6,183 nt of DNA, taken from positions 1 through 6,183 of the forward strand of contig JALTEL010000521.1 of assembly GCA_027073945.1 (NCBI GenBank). Direction: 5' to 3'. The notes under the pieces are model-generated. The model was not told where the DNA came from, searched no databases, and saw only the letters and a program-made list of their open reading frames with translations. A program made the position numbers and the translations under genes. The stretch's first letter is position 1. Each line of letters opens with the position of its first letter. Source of the stretch: Caldifarciminota bacterium (lineage in GTDB: Bacteria; WOR-3; Hydrothermia; UBA1063; CAJXJZ01). Positions 5,989 to 6,183 of this stretch are shown piece after piece.

Positions 5989-6183
5989 ATGAGTCATTAT
6001 CATGTGGAAGTCCTTCCGCCGCGGCAGGACGTTGAGAATCTTGAAGAACGGTTTGAAAAGTTTTCAATAAAGTATAAACGGGTAATTGATGCAGGATATA
6101 CTGTGTGTATTACTGACAATGCCATGGGAAATCTTTCTTTTCAGGGTACAGAGATCATTGAAGAATACTCACTCCCTGTGCTG
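5989..6183 (+). CDS. Probable MetF-like (methylenetetrahydrofolate reductase family) protein, 3' end outside window
   Basis: An ATG at 5989 follows a good purine-rich Shine-Dalgarno (GAGGGG, 5977-5982) and opens a frame that runs 65 codons to the right edge without a stop. The N-terminus HVEVLPPR (5-12) resembles the FEFFPPR strand of MetF, and a block with DAGYTVCITDN (34-44) and MGNLSFQGTE (46-55) resembles divergent MetF-like proteins that I recall near URO-D-type methyltransferases in anaerobes. MetF reduces methylene-THF to methyl-THF, or in the reverse direction oxidises methyl-THF during demethylation. Only the first strand-helix units are visible; no flavin- or folate-binding residues downstream can be checked, so the assignment is moderate. 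Its own upstream region after a terminator suggests a separate transcription unit, but its position beside the importer and the URO-D-like gene hints at a shared one-carbon theme. Confidence 0.55.
   Translation, partial: MSHYHVEVLPPRQDVENLEERFEKFSIKYKRVIDAGYTVCITDNAMGNLSFQGTEIIEEYSLPVL

Noticed and set aside
405..6067. Several open frames of 63-90 codons on the - strand and short alternative + frames (for example 3791-3985 and 5255-5479)
   Set aside because: Apart from 5852-6067, they overlap strong protein-coding genes, and none has a recognisable motif or a convincing ribosome binding site of its own. The - strand frame 5852-6067 lies over the terminator, the AT-rich gap and the start of the MetF-like gene.

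Overview
The window carries a four-gene CUT2-type (ribose/galactose-like) ABC importer cassette on the + strand. It is preceded by the 3' part of a uroporphyrinogen-decarboxylase-fold (MtaA/CmuA-like) methyltransferase gene and followed, after a clear terminator, by the first 65 codons of a gene that looks like methylenetetrahydrofolate reductase (MetF). All convincing genes are on the + strand. The organism is probably a free-living or gut-type spirochaete. The binding protein has a signal-peptidase-I signal ending in AFA/NGSSE, a style I associate with Spirochaeta/Treponema/Sphaerochaeta solute-binding proteins, with no lipobox Cys, so it should be a free periplasmic protein of a diderm cell. 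Base composition is moderately AT-rich, Shine-Dalgarno sequences are strong, and the genes are tightly packed. This taxonomic guess is inference.

Layout: 1-914, URO-D-family gene, open at the left edge. 915-968, short gap with a perfect TATAAT and a small AT dyad, so the transporter genes may have their own promoter. 969-2489, tandem-NBD ATPase. 2489-3505 and 3498-4565, two different membrane permeases; each start overlaps the preceding stop, implying translational coupling. 4566-4626, short gap that begins with a strong SD and a six-codon mini-ORF. 4627-5820, periplasmic binding protein with an unusually long N-terminal extension. 5840-5872, intrinsic terminator. 5873-5988, AT-rich gap with only a weak promoter candidate. 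5989 to the right edge, MetF-like gene, incomplete.

How they may work together: the binding protein captures a small polar solute, the permease pair and the dual ATPase import it, and the flanking URO-D-like and MetF-like proteins suggest that a methyl group could be moved through a corrinoid to tetrahydrofolate or another thiol/folate acceptor. No corrinoid protein or substrate:corrinoid methyltransferase is visible here, so this is a hypothesis from context. The substrate cannot be named from sequence alone.

The most unusual sequence-level observation is an uninterrupted run of nine G inside the first permease gene. Gain or loss of one G would truncate the protein near its middle, so it is a candidate phase-variation switch. 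Other points of interest are the altered putative zinc site of the URO-D-like protein, the roughly 90-residue extension of the binding protein, and the mini-ORF.
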